Shown piece by piece: positions 32,103-41,904 of a stretch of DNA of 64,000 nt. The translations under genes and the position numbers were made by a program. The notes beneath the pieces are model-generated. The model saw only the letters and a program-made list of their open reading frames with translations. It did no database searches and had not been told where the DNA came from. The DNA lies in contig CP038106.1 in assembly GCA_004519485.1 (NCBI GenBank), positions 817,501 through 881,500 on the forward strand. Reading direction: 5' to 3'. The stretch comes from Nannochloropsis oceanica (Eukaryota; Sar; Eustigmatophyceae; Eustigmatales; Monodopsidaceae). Position 1 is the first letter of the stretch; the number at the start of each line of letters is the position of its first letter.

Positions 32103-33743
32103 TTAAGAAGAAGGGGTGGAGGCCGCGACCGGCGAATCGATGCTCTTCTTGCTTCCGGAGCCAAAGAACTTGCGCGACGACGTGCTCCGCATAGAAAGGC
32201 CGGAGGAAGTGGAGGAGGTGGATGAAACGCCACCGGAGCTGCTAATAACGGAAGAGGGCGTAGCGGCGACGGCCTCCTCGGTGCCAATGCTGGGGCTGGG
32301 GCTGTCTTTCCTACTACTGAGGATATCGGGTGGAAGCTCGTGCACCGGCGTCCGGGGATAATTCATGACCTTTTTTATACCCTTGCCCATATTCTGCAGG
32401 AAACGCTTGTCCTTGCGCTTCGATATCGGTGAATGTGGGGTAGTGAGCATTGTCGCTTCTGTGAGTTAGTCATACGAGTTAGTCATATCTTTTTGCAAAT
32501 ACCAGAAACGGACCCAAAGCGGGCTTACCTTCGTCTTTTTATTCCCTTGCCTCTCCGCAACCTCATCGCTCGTCTCGTCCGTCATGACGCTCACGTCGTC
32601 CGTCTCCCCATCAATCGACCCGCGCCCCTCCGGCTCGCCCCGGTCATGCTCATACCCGCACTTCCCCACATCCACAGAAGTGGTGTCCAGCGCCGGGCGG
32701 TCCATTAGCCGAGGGACGCGGGACATGTGATCGGGATCCTGCGCCAGAAGAATATGGTCATATGAAAAGGTCAGGCACATAGTCCAGGAGACACGTGGAC
32801 TGGACGGCGAAGGAAATTATGAAGAGGAGGGACCCCACGAGAAAGGAGTATGATGCGCTCCACTTACTATCTCAATCATAAGCCGGCGGATCTGACCACC
32901 GACAAAGGGAGTGTAGCCTGCCAGCGCATGAACCGTATGTGTGACAACCCGCAGAGCGCGGCCTTGAATGCTTGTGGGGTCGGCCACGCTCACGTCCACC
33001 TGAAGTAAGCAAATAAGGGAGGGAGGGGGGGGAAGAATGTTAGCCTTGACATGCCAGCACCTGACAGACCTCAGTGTGACCCATCCCCCGAAAAACACAC
33101 ACAAACAAACACACACACACACACACACAGACACACACACACACATACACGCACACATTTATACACACACAAACACACACACACGCACACACACACACAC
33201 GCACGTAATCGTCGAAATGTGTCAACAGCTCGGCCAAGCGGTTGTCGAGCCCGTGCAGCATCGGGTAGCCGTCCGCGGTCTCCTCGTCGTCTTTGAGATT
33301 CTTCACTACCGGGACTCTGGAAAGCGTGCCCTCCACCACCCATTCCACTACAGGTGCAAGGGAACGCACTCCCATAAACCCCCTGCAGTATTCATAGCTT
33401 TTCTTAACATTCTCGTAAGCACCCAGAGTGCGCAAGTATCTGATGGGTGTATAACGTAGAAGAGGGGGGATTAAAGGGGGAAGGCATGGAAAGCGGGCTT
33501 GCACATTGAAATTTGATAAGGCTGTCGGAGCGAGGTCCCCGCCCCGCCCCTTCTCCACCCTTCCCTTCTTGCACTCCTTCTTGCTTTCTCTTCGTGTTCT
33601 TCTTGACGAGAGTGGGTAAGAGCGTAACCGACTCCTGGAACCCAGCAGCTATCGTCGGCCCTCTTCCTCTTCATTCCCTTCCCCCTTCCATTCACTCACC
33701 CAGGACGAGTATAGGCGCCAGCGGGCTTCTGCATCGGGGACAT
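32103..33743 (-). CDS. Perilipin-like (PAT family) candidate lipid-droplet protein
   Basis: Five-exon model with ATG at 33743: exons 33700-33743, 33205-33439, 32868-32999, 32529-32738 and a last exon ending at 32103. The N-terminus reads MSPMQKPAGAYTRPGYLRTL, then GAYENVKKSYEYCRGFMGVR, SLAPVVEWVVEGTLSRVPVV and LHGLDNRLAELLTHFDDY. This matches the layout of perilipin N-termini: a Tyr-rich amphipathic start, repeated small/Val helices, and a Gly-Leu-Asp...Leu-Glu-like end. Perilipins coat lipid droplets and gate lipase access. The rest has a helix (RALRVVTHTVHALAGYTPFV), an acidic stretch, and a Ser/Thr-rich tail. At the last junction, the first AG (before 32455) leads to a stop near 32375, while the acceptor before 32393 keeps the long Ser-rich frame, so two C-termini are possible. 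Exons are seen; the perilipin identity is inference. Confidence 0.6.
33095..33204. repeat. (CA)n microsatellite with interruptions
   Basis: About 110 bases of near-pure CA repeat on the plus strand with occasional AAAC, GCAC and TAC interruptions. It lies in intron 2 of the perilipin-like gene and in the transcript reads as (GT)n beginning directly at the splice donor (GTGCGTGTGTG). Confidence 0.95.
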
Positions 33744-34270
33744 CTTTGCTGTATATGCGTAGTGAGATAGATTATCAGTTGAGAGGGGTTCTCGAGAGAG
33801 GAGTCGGTGCGGCATGAAATGGTTTTGTACAAGGCACAAGGTAGCCCAGGAATTTTGTTCCTTCTCTCTATTCAAAACCGCCCCCATGCCTTTGGCACGC
33901 AACAGCATAACCATGGGCGGACAGCACTCTCCTTGAATTTGCGCCAGCCGAGGGCTAAGGACTGATATATAGACTGGTAAAGACAGATCAAAGGGGGCGC
34001 CATGGTTTTAGCTTTCGGTGGTGTGCCCATCGAAGCACCGAAGCATCTCGGTCGCTCTCTGAGGGGCACCCCATGGTGAAGGCCGACCAGATCAGGCGAT
34101 CGAGCCCTGCCCTAGCTGCTGGCTTTTTGTCCTTACTTAAAACAGCTCTCACGCGTCCCCACCCAACCCAAAAGTTACAGGTGCTAGGTGCGGTACCTGG
34201 ATCGCCATCTCCTACTCCTATTTCTGTAGCCTGTCTCCTACCTCTCCCGCCTCCCAACTCCACAAGCATT
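33744..34270. promoter_or_regulatory. Divergent promoter region, perilipin-like gene and SLC35D transporter
   Basis: About 530 bases between two divergent starts. On the minus strand, a CAG just before the perilipin-like ATG (33749-33751) may be a splice acceptor of a 5' UTR intron. No specific promoter box was recognised. Confidence 0.35.
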
Positions 34271-36267
34271 ATGGCCCCCGTGGGCGCGACGGCATGGCAA
34301 AAGGGCGGCTCGGCGCTACTGTACGGGAGCGCCTCCCTCTCCATCATGGTCATCAACAAGGTATGTACGTGTCTAAGAGCTCGGATTGACGCTGGACGGG
34401 CAGCTAGGAGTGGTTGAAACGAAAAGCAGGATGGCGTGGGCGTCGTGTGCAAGCTCCGGAGCTTCTCGTCGAAGCACGACGGAGCCTGCCCAAAGCCGAT
34501 GCGGCTGCTCCATACTGTTGAAACGTGCAGAGTAGAGGTCGAAGGGGGCTTCTTCGTTTTGAGCCGGCGGACAACGGCTTCATCGAGCGCTTACGATCCA
34601 CTGGCTGCGCCCGATGGGGCATGCCGCATCCTCTCCTGATCTTCACAAGGCTATTTACGTATGCATTGCTTTCTGTTGAAAAGCTTGCCATAAATCTTGC
34701 GTGTTCATTCCTAGATCTGTGTCGATCATGCCTTTCTGAACACTAACATGAATCACGCTTATAACACCTTGCTCCTTCCCTCCCTCGGGCTAGGTCGTCC
34801 TAACAATCTACCACTTCCCTTCCTTCGCCTTCCTGGCCGCCTGTCAATTCCTGTTCACTACCCTCGTCATTTTCTGTCTGAAAGTCGTCGGACGCGTGCA
34901 AGTCACGGCCATGTCCTGGGAGGTTTTGCGCGTCATGGCGCCACTCGTGATCATCTCCCTCGTCAACGTCTTGTCCGGCCTAGGTGGTACGCAAAAGATC
35001 TCCTTGCCCATGTTTACGGCCCTGCGTCGATTTTCCATATTGATGACGATGCTGCTTGAAGCATATGTTTTTGGCACCAGACCGTCGGTGGCCGTGAAAT
35101 TAAGTGTGTTCCTCATGATTTTTGGGGCCCTTGTGGCGGCGCTTTCCGACTTGACGTTCGACACAGTGGGGTACTTCATGATTTTTTTGTCGGATTTGTT
35201 TACGGCTTTGAATGGGGTGGTGATGAAGAGGACGCTGACTGCTTGCCCTTCTGTCAACAAGATGGCAGTTCTGTACTATAACAGTCTGTTTGGGTAGGTG
35301 ACGAAAGGAGGGAGGGGGAGGAAAGGGGTGAGGGGGAGGACCTTGCTTCACGACGAAGCTAATTACGTAGAGACGGGTATTCGTCTGTCTCTTACCACAT
35401 TCTTCACTTCCCGTCTTCATTTGAACACCTTTTCCGTCGCTCACAGCGTAATAATCATGGTGGGGTTGCTGAGCACGCGAGAAGAAGAGATGGAGGCTGT
35501 TCGAAGCTTTACTCATTGGAATGAGCCCCGATTTCTGCTCTCCTTCTGCCTTGCTGCCGGCATGGGCTCCATCCTCAACTACTCCATTTTCCTCTGCACC
35601 CTATACAATAGTGCGCTCACCACCACTGTCGTTGGCTGTCTCAAGGTAACTAAAGCCCCTTTCTCCCTCTGATATTTTTTCTCATCTCACACTACATCTA
35701 TGGGCGTCAAATATTCATCTACCTACACACCTCCCTCCCTCCTCCCTCCCTCCCTCCCCCCTGAAGAACATCTTGACCACGTACATTGGCATGATCTTCA
35801 TGAGTGACTATATCTTCTCGTGGGAGAACTTCGTGGGCTTGCACATCTCCATTGTTGGTTCCTTGGTCTACTCGTTCGTTGAGCTCCAGTCCATCCTCAA
35901 GGGCAGAGAGGTATGAAGTGAGGGAATGAAAGAGGATTGGGTATGCTGATAGTTTCCCTTTGGGAGAAATGGTTGAAGAGAGGGGTAGGTGCGGGCCCTT
36001 TCGTTCCTGCTGAGGTGGTTTCGGTCCTCCACTACCTTTTCCTCCTTTCACGAACCCCTTGTCATTCCACTCTTCTTTTTTCCACAGCGAGCAGTCATGG
36101 ACATGAAAAGCCGTAAGCACGCGGGAGGGCGCATTCACGTGCCCGTGGGCGGCGGCAAGGGGGCGAGCAAGCGGGAAGCAGAGCTGGTGCGTCTGCTCGA
36201 CCAGCGGCCGCCTTCGGGTGGCGGCAACACAGGACCCGAGGAGAAAGAAGACGCTGTTTTGGTCTAA
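34271..36267 (+). CDS. Nucleotide-sugar transporter, SLC35D type
   Basis: Golgi/ER antiporter that brings UDP- or GDP-sugars into the lumen in exchange for the nucleoside monophosphate. Exons 34271-34360, 34794-35293, 35447-35645, 35767-35910 and 36088-36267 join in frame (370 aa). Ten helices of the drug/metabolite transporter fold can be read. SLC35D-like signatures are [46 protein letters not shown]-type segment [13 protein letters not shown], and the C-terminal half [50 protein letters not shown]. The soluble tail is basic and Gly-rich. The family commonly carries UDP-glucuronate, UDP-N-acetylhexosamine, UDP-glucose or GDP-mannose; the substrate cannot be read here. The pyrophosphorylase at 7.6 kb and DPM1 at 22.8 kb use related donors, but they are not co-transcribed. 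Confidence 0.93.
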
Positions 36268-36898
36268 CGGCGACTTTCTCTTCTTAATGGCCCTCCCCTT
36301 TCCACCTTTTTTTCGGTTTTCCCGTTCGATGCTTCATATTTGTCCTGCCCCGAACATCCAAATAGTATTTTAAAAACTCTGAACCAAAGCGAATGGAAGA
36401 CTAAAATCACAAAGAATCAGTGTGTTTTGGGGCGAGAGGCCGTGAGAGAGGGAACAAGGACTGTAAGATGTTATGGAAGTGTACATCAGTCAAAAATAAA
36501 AAAATAGAGGTAGACAACCCTAGATCCGCCTTCGCCTCTCCGACCTCCCGGGATCCGAATTAGCAGACCCAATCAAAACGTCCCGCCACAAAGACGAAAA
36601 GAGCAGGAGAAAAAGAATAAAAGTACCATGTGACACCTCTATCTCAGGGTTTCATTGAAATAAATAAAGGTGTCCGTTTTCCTGTCATTTCTTGGGTTGT
36701 TTTTCTTATTTTTCTTTGGTTGGTTGACTTCTCGTCTGATCACTATCCTTTGATAATGTCGCGCGCGAGGTGAGACTAGTGTGTCTCCCTTTTTGGTTCA
36801 ACTTCGAAGTGCGCTGGGTGGGGACGAAAGCATGCAGCTCCCTACCCTATCGCCGAGAGATATTGAAAACATGACATACAGGATGAATCGACGCAGAG
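36268..36898. other. Convergent intergenic, no gene recognised
   Basis: Between the transporter (+) and aromatic fusion gene (-) 3' ends. It has A/T-rich stretches suited to polyadenylation signals, such as AATAAA-like sequence at 36657-36666. No gene seen. Confidence 0.3.
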
Positions 36899-39136
36899 CT
36901 ATAGTTTGGGGGGGGTAGGGTTTATGAAGGACGGAGGGGGGGGGGTCCTTGGTGCTTTTTTCTTTTGTGTCGGCGTTGGTGGTGGTGGCACGTCCTCATC
37001 GAAATCAGCAGAGGCCGTGGTGGTAGCAGGAGGTAGGGAGACAGGAGGGGAGACCAAAGGAGGGGGAGGAGGAGGGTTTGTGGTCGACTGGGCAACGGCC
37101 TCCCGGATGAGGGTGCGGCATTCAGCGAAAAGCTTTTTGCGCTCGTCCTGCATGATCTCGGTGCGCGCGGCGAGATAAGCCTCTTTGGCAGCCAGCTGGC
37201 GCTCGACGTTGGCAAACGCTTCACGGAGGCGTTGAATCTGGTCGGAGCTGTGCTTGTTGTACTTGAAGAGGCCGTAGAAAAGGTCGAAGCTGTCTCGGCA
37301 CGTGTTGTCCACAAGCTTGAGCACACTCTGGAAGCCCCGCGTGTCGATGGGCGTAGGCTGCAGGCCTTGCTGGCCCAATATACGGCCCGTCAGGTGCGTG
37401 ATAAACTGGGAATCCGCCGCGTACTTGTCGTGCGTGTCACAGCTCATCTCAATCATCTTACAGCGTTCCATCTCAAAGATCGACAAAAAGCGCTCCGCCC
37501 GAGAATTGTCCTGGATACGCACCCGCTCATAAACGAAGGGCAGGCTCTGCCACCCAAACTTGCCTGATTCGGGCCCAAACATGGGATGCGTGCAGATGAT
37601 GTCCACATCGCCCGGCAGAGACTCAAGCATGACCGTCTTGGGGTGCACCTTCACCGACAGCACGTCCACCACCAGCTTGCCTCGCAAGGAGTCGGCGGGC
37701 AGGCTCTTCAACACCTCCTCAAAGGCTAGAATGGAGACAGACAATACAACCACATCCAAATCTTGTCGGAAAAACTCCGTAGCCTCATACAGCGGAAAGA
37801 AGGGCACGCCCAAGTCGGCCGCCACCGAGGTCATGTCGTCCCGACTGACCACGCTCACGTCGTGAAATTTGGTGAAAGTCTTGGTCAGGAACTGTCCGAA
37901 CTTCCCAAAGCCCACCACACCAATCTTCAGGCGGTCCGGGGCCTTTAGTGGGGGTCCGCGGGCGGCCATGCTTGTGGCCTTTTGCATAAGCAGGCCTTCG
38001 GCCTCCCCGCTCTCCTTGGCCAGCAAGTCCAAAGATTCCCGGATAGGCCCCAGCAGCTGCCCTTTGGTGGGGAAGGAGCCCAGGACACGCACATACTGCG
38101 ACTGCTCCTCCAGCTGCAATAGGGCGTTACGAGCGGGCTCGTCTAGCTGGGAAGCCATGAAATCTAGATAGAAGCAATAGCGGAAGCGAGGCAAGTCGTG
38201 GTCGTCGCCAGTGCCCGTGGTCGGCTCGCCACCCCTCCCCGCGCCGAAGCTTCTCATCTGCCGCTGCTGGAATTGAAGGAAGCGGAAGAGCTGCGGGGAG
38301 GTAGGCCGGGACTCGATCTTACAAAAGTCAATATCCCGGAGGGTGAAACAGGCAAGGGCCTTGTAAAGCGCGCCGGGGGCATCCGGAGTGATAAAGACGA
38401 TGGAGGTCTTAGCCGGGACGCTGTGGGGGATGAGGGAGGAGATAGACTGCCGGGACAGGAGGAGGAAACGAGTAAAGTTGCTGTCGTCGTCCTCAATGTT
38501 CGAGTCCAGTACCTCCAAACCATAAGTTGTGCCGGCTAGCTCGGAGGCAATGGCCGCACAGTCCCGCAGGCCCTGCTCGGCGATTATCTTGGCCGACCCC
38601 GCCGTGTCGTACATGGATTCTCGCGCAACGCCCATGTTCCGCAGGTAGGCGTCACACTGCGCCAGGGCCTGCGGGTGACTCATAACACGCTTAATATCAT
38701 CCCTCTTGACGCCAGGTAGGGCCAGCAGGGAGTGCTCCACGCGGAATTCGTGCTCGCCGATGATGTGCAGCTCGTGCCGGAGCAACAGATCGTAGTTGGC
38801 ATGTATGGAGCCGCCAAGCGAGTTTTCAATTGGGACCACGGCATAGTCCACTTCCCGGGTGGTGACGGACTTGAAAGTATCTTCGAACGACGGCTTGCCA
38901 ATGGCAAGGACGTGCGGGCCCAAGAGTTCGCGCAAGGCCTTTTCGGAGTAGGCGCCAGGCTCGCCTTGGAAGGCCACCCGGATGGGATACGCCACACTCG
39001 CAGCGCGCAATGTGAAAGCCTCCACCGGGGTGGTGAAAGCTTTCAAGAAGAGGAAGAGTGAGAAGATGAGAGATAGCAGCGGCGGTAGCAGGGACAGAGG
39101 CTGCCGCGAGGAGGATGGTTGGCGGATGATGCCCAT
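36899..39136 (-). CDS. Fused prephenate/arogenate dehydratase (ACT) - arogenate dehydrogenase, plastid leader
   Basis: One 745-aa, single-exon protein with both branch enzymes of aromatic amino-acid synthesis. Residues 1-40 form a signal peptide (LLSLIFSLFLFLKAFTTPVEA) followed by FTLRAASVAYP, an Ala/Phe site as in red-type plastid leaders. Residues about 50-225 are the dehydratase: RVAFQGEPGAYSEKALRELL, VVPIENSLGGSIHANYDLLL, and the catalytic segment SNFTRFLLLSR near 220. Residues 240-350 are the ACT regulatory domain (GALYKALACFTLRDIDFCKI, then ESRP). From about 400 comes the dehydrogenase: the dinucleotide loop GVVGFGKFGQFLTKTF near 405 and HPMFGPESGKFGWQSLPFVY near 518, which matches plant arogenate dehydrogenase. 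The C-terminal 70 residues are Pro-rich. Products would be Phe and Tyr (or phenylpyruvate and hydroxyphenylpyruvate if prephenate is used). The ACT domain suggests feedback control by Phe. Confidence 0.95.
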   Translation of the reverse strand: MGIIRQPSSSRQPLSLLPPLLSLIFSLFLFLKAFTTPVEAFTLRAASVAYPIRVAFQGEPGAYSEKALRELLGPHVLAIGKPSFEDTFKSVTTREVDYAVVPIENSLGGSIHANYDLLLRHELHIIGEHEFRVEHSLLALPGVKRDDIKRVMSHPQALAQCDAYLRNMGVARESMYDTAGSAKIIAEQGLRDCAAIASELAGTTYGLEVLDSNIEDDDSNFTRFLLLSRQSISSLIPHSVPAKTSIVFITPDAPGALYKALACFTLRDIDFCKIESRPTSPQLFRFLQFQQRQMRSFGAGRGGEPTTGTGDDHDLPRFRYCFYLDFMASQLDEPARNALLQLEEQSQYVRVLGSFPTKGQLLGPIRESLDLLAKESGEAEGLLMQKATSMAARGPPLKAPDRLKIGVVGFGKFGQFLTKTFTKFHDVSVVSRDDMTSVAADLGVPFFPLYEATEFFRQDLDVVVLSVSILAFEEVLKSLPADSLRGKLVVDVLSVKVHPKTVMLESLPGDVDIICTHPMFGPESGKFGWQSLPFVYERVRIQDNSRAERFLSIFEMERCKMIEMSCDTHDKYAADSQFITHLTGRILGQQGLQPTPIDTRGFQSVLKLVDNTCRDSFDLFYGLFKYNKHSSDQIQRLREAFANVERQLAAKEAYLAARTEIMQDERKKLFAECRTLIREAVAQSTTNPPPPPPLVSPPVSLPPATTTASADFDEDVPPPPTPTQKKKAPRTPPPPSFINPTPPKL

Positions 39137-39659
39137 GGGGGCGTACTATGTATGGGGCTCTCTCGATTGATGGCGCTCGTTTCCGCCTTGGTGGCTACAA
39201 TAGGGGCTGTATGTGTAGAGAAACATGTGTACAGACTGAGAATGTGTAATGGCAGAAGGTTTGCCTGCCGAGCGGGGTCTTATAGGCCGCCCAAATGCAG
39301 AGGAAACCGCGGGTTGCTTGGTGCTCACCAGATGTATGGGCGGTTCTGACGAGCGGGGTGAGGCGCGCTCCCTGCCTCTCCAAGCTGAAGTGGCAACGAA
39401 GACTGTCCTCGAAAATTAGAAAGGATAATCAGAGGATCGTCAGAGTGCGAATAAAGCATGTAAATGCGACTCTGATCTGGAGGAATGGAGGCATTGCCTG
39501 TACGCCGCCATGCGGTGGAGGTGATGCGTTGCTCTTCAAATCACCACCGATGGTGTGGCATGTCTCTTCTTCCTCGGCCTCACTTGTTCCGGACTTATCT
39601 CCCTTTTTACCAAATCCCCACCACACAGACACAAGCTACACCAGCGCTACAAGCAGGGC
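39137..39659. promoter_or_regulatory. Divergent promoter region, aromatic fusion gene and MTA nucleosidase
   Basis: About 520 bases between divergent starts. The nucleosidase frame is open upstream to 39555, with a hydrophobic stretch after an ATG there, but the conserved protein begins at 39660. No specific promoter box was recognised. Confidence 0.35.
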
Positions 39660-41482
39660 ATGGAGGGGATCAAGTCCGTCGTCATTATTATCGCCATGGA
39701 AGGTAAATTTGTGAGAGGGAGATGTTGGTCTCGGGGAGAGGGTGGGGAGGTCGGACCGTCCGTCTACACGACAAACCTGGATCAAGTGTATAAGACCTGA
39801 TCATCCTGTCCGTGAGGATATGATTCTCCACAGGTAAAGTGTTGAGCTTTTTCGCCATGCGTTATAACAACCCGTCCGCGACGGGTACACTTAAAATACA
39901 CAAGACAAGACAAGGTTCCAAATTGTGATGGTCGAGGACGGCCATATGTGCTCCAGGGCCCAGGGCCCCCAAAAGCATCGTGAAAGTATATGTGAACGAG
40001 ATCTGCGCGCCCTGCCCAGGGGGGGCTGGTGATGCTCTGCTCTAAACAGTGTCGGCATGCTTTGACATGCGCCATAAAATTACCCCCCCGGAGGGTGCAT
40101 TCAAAAGAATTAAGTCAAGCCAAGACAAGAGAGGCCCAAACCCATGACCGATACAGTGTATACGTATATAAATATGGCAGTGAGAGCTTTTGGGTTGATA
40201 TGCGCAACGTCATGGCACCGTATATCTGATTTCAGACTGCGCCTTCACATACACACATACATTCAGCCGAAGCCATGCCTCTCATCACGCACCTAGGCCT
40301 AACCCAGCAGTCCAATTACTTTGGACATGCGGCACCTTTCCACTGCTTCAATGGCAAGTACAAGGGATATAAGCTGGCCATTGTTACTAATGGGAAGGAT
40401 CGCAAGTTTGGCTGTGACAATGTAAGATAAGGTTCCTCCCTTTTTGCCTCTCCTCTGCTTATGCCCACTACACCTTCTCGCGCAAAATGCGCCAAGCTCT
40501 TTGGTAGGCTTCAGCCAGGGTAGAGTTAACTGGCTCTCTCGTGGCCCTTATTAATCATGCATAGGTCGGCACGGTCCCCGCAGCTCTGGCCACGTACCTG
40601 GCCGTGGAGTCTCTGAAGCCAGACTTGCTCATCAACGCGGGAACCGCCGGCGGATTCGAGTCCAAAGGCATGACAATCGGCGACGTACTAATTAGCAGCA
40701 CAATCCATAACCACGATCGGCGCATGATTTTGCCCATATTTGTCGATTACGGCGTGCACAATCATACGGCGGTTGAGACTCCCCGCCTGCGCGAGGTAAC
40801 TATAAGAAGTCGTGGGTCGCATGCAATTACCCGCACACACATAGTGACGGGATACCAAGCTTGCTACGCACAATAAGATACTGATATTTTTCTCCGCTGT
40901 TTTCCCCCATTAATCAGGCATTGAAGTTCAAGCTGGGTGTGGTGACCACTGGCAACTCTTTGGACCACGTCGAGGCCGATGACGCTCTAATGGCAGCCAA
41001 TGGTGCGTAACTGATGCTTTTAGATAATGACTATGAAGCACCATTTTTTTTGCTCGCTATCGCTATACGTAACCCGCACCTCTCAAATTATCATTACTCA
41101 GATGCCTCCGTGAAGGACATGGAGGCGGCGGCAGTGGCTTGGGCCGCAGAGCTGTATGCAGTGCCCTACTTTGCTCTTAAGGTTGTGACAGACATTGGTA
41201 GGTACACCTTCTCATAGAAGAAGAGCGGAAATTTCTAAATCCCACCAATTATTAGACTATGAAGTAGGATGTTTCATTGTCTTGCTGACAACGTCTCCAC
41301 TCATTCTCTCCCTTGCGCTCTCCGTCATATATTCAACTTGTCCTGACTATCTTACAGTGGATGGGAAGCACGCCACCGAGGATGAGTTTGTGGCTAACTT
41401 TAGCATGGCTCAAAAGCAGCTACAGAAATCCGTCCCCGCAGCTCTCGATTTTATTTTGGGCAAACGACTGGCGGACTTATGA
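39660..41482 (+). CDS. MTAN: 5'-methylthioadenosine/S-adenosylhomocysteine nucleosidase
   Basis: Hydrolyses methylthioadenosine (and, in bacteria, S-adenosylhomocysteine) to adenine and the thioribose, feeding the methionine salvage cycle. Six exons join in frame: 39660-39702, 40267-40421, 40565-40795, 40918-41002, 41102-41197 and 41358-41482 (244 aa). The order is VVIIIAMEAEAMPLITHLGL, FGCDNVGTVPAALATY, KPDLLINAGTAGGFESKGM, IGDVLISSTIHNHDRR, VVTTGNSLDHVEADDALMA, the catalytic-site segment DASVKDMEAAAVAWAAELY, and FALKVVTDIVDGKH with the conserved Asp. This matches plant MTN proteins throughout, including the C-terminal FILGKRLADL. Intron 1 (563 bases) carries two copies of a dispersed repeat. 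No targeting peptide is needed; cytosolic by family. Confidence 0.93.
39822..39914 (+). repeat. Dispersed short repeat, copy 1 (diverged)
   Basis: Shares AGTGT, ...CATGCG..ATAA..ACCC..CC..GGGT.CA.T.AAAA and the trailing AAG/CAAG/CAAGACAAG run with copy 2 about 200 bases away. It holds a perfect inverted repeat ACCCGTC/GACGGGT around 39869-39885. Lies in intron 1 of the nucleosidase gene. Confidence 0.55.
40029..40131 (+). repeat. Dispersed short repeat, copy 2 (fullest copy)
   Basis: Begins GTGATGCTC and includes CAGTGTCGG, GCATG...CATGC (a possible hairpin), GCCATAA, ACCC...GGGTGCA, TCAAAAG and a CAAG-rich tail. Shared blocks with copies 1 and 3 are in the same order. Lies in intron 1 of the nucleosidase gene. 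Confidence 0.6.
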
Positions 41483-41904
41483 GTAAGAGCATGCCTATGG
41501 GCTCTCGAAACATATTGGTTACACTGATTGATGGCATGCGCTCGCAACAACAAAGAAAGCAAATATGTCAATCAGCAATAGAAGAGATACGCCATGCAAG
41601 TGTGCAACCAATGTCGCCTTCTCAATTACATGCAAGGTTTCTTATGTGTAGTTTTCCTCCTGCATCTCTCCAATATGCAAATGGCGCCTCTCTACTTTTT
41701 ATCTTCGCAGTCTCTTTAGTCTCACCATCACTCGGTTAGGTACATTTTTGTGTCTACTTTCTTGTCGGCATGCTGCCGCGTACTTAAAGGCGTGGTACTC
41801 GATATCATGGACCGAAGCAGGGACATTTATAATTCAAGCAGCATGGCAAAAATAGACCCAAAAAAACGCAATCCATACACACACACTTTTTTTTTTAGTT
41901 TATT
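41483..41904. other. Convergent intergenic, no gene recognised
   Basis: Between the nucleosidase (+) and KEN/D-box protein (-) 3' ends. Contains a T-run at 41887-41896. No gene seen. Confidence 0.3.

Noticed and set aside
33095-33204. CRISPR-like array
   Set aside because: It is a simple CA microsatellite with no spacer structure, in a eukaryotic intron.
39555-39659. Signal-peptide-like N-terminal extension of the nucleosidase
   Set aside because: The frame is open and hydrophobic (MACLFFLGLTCSGLISLF), but the family starts at the ME just before VVIIIAME and is cytosolic; kept as UTR unless transcripts show otherwise.
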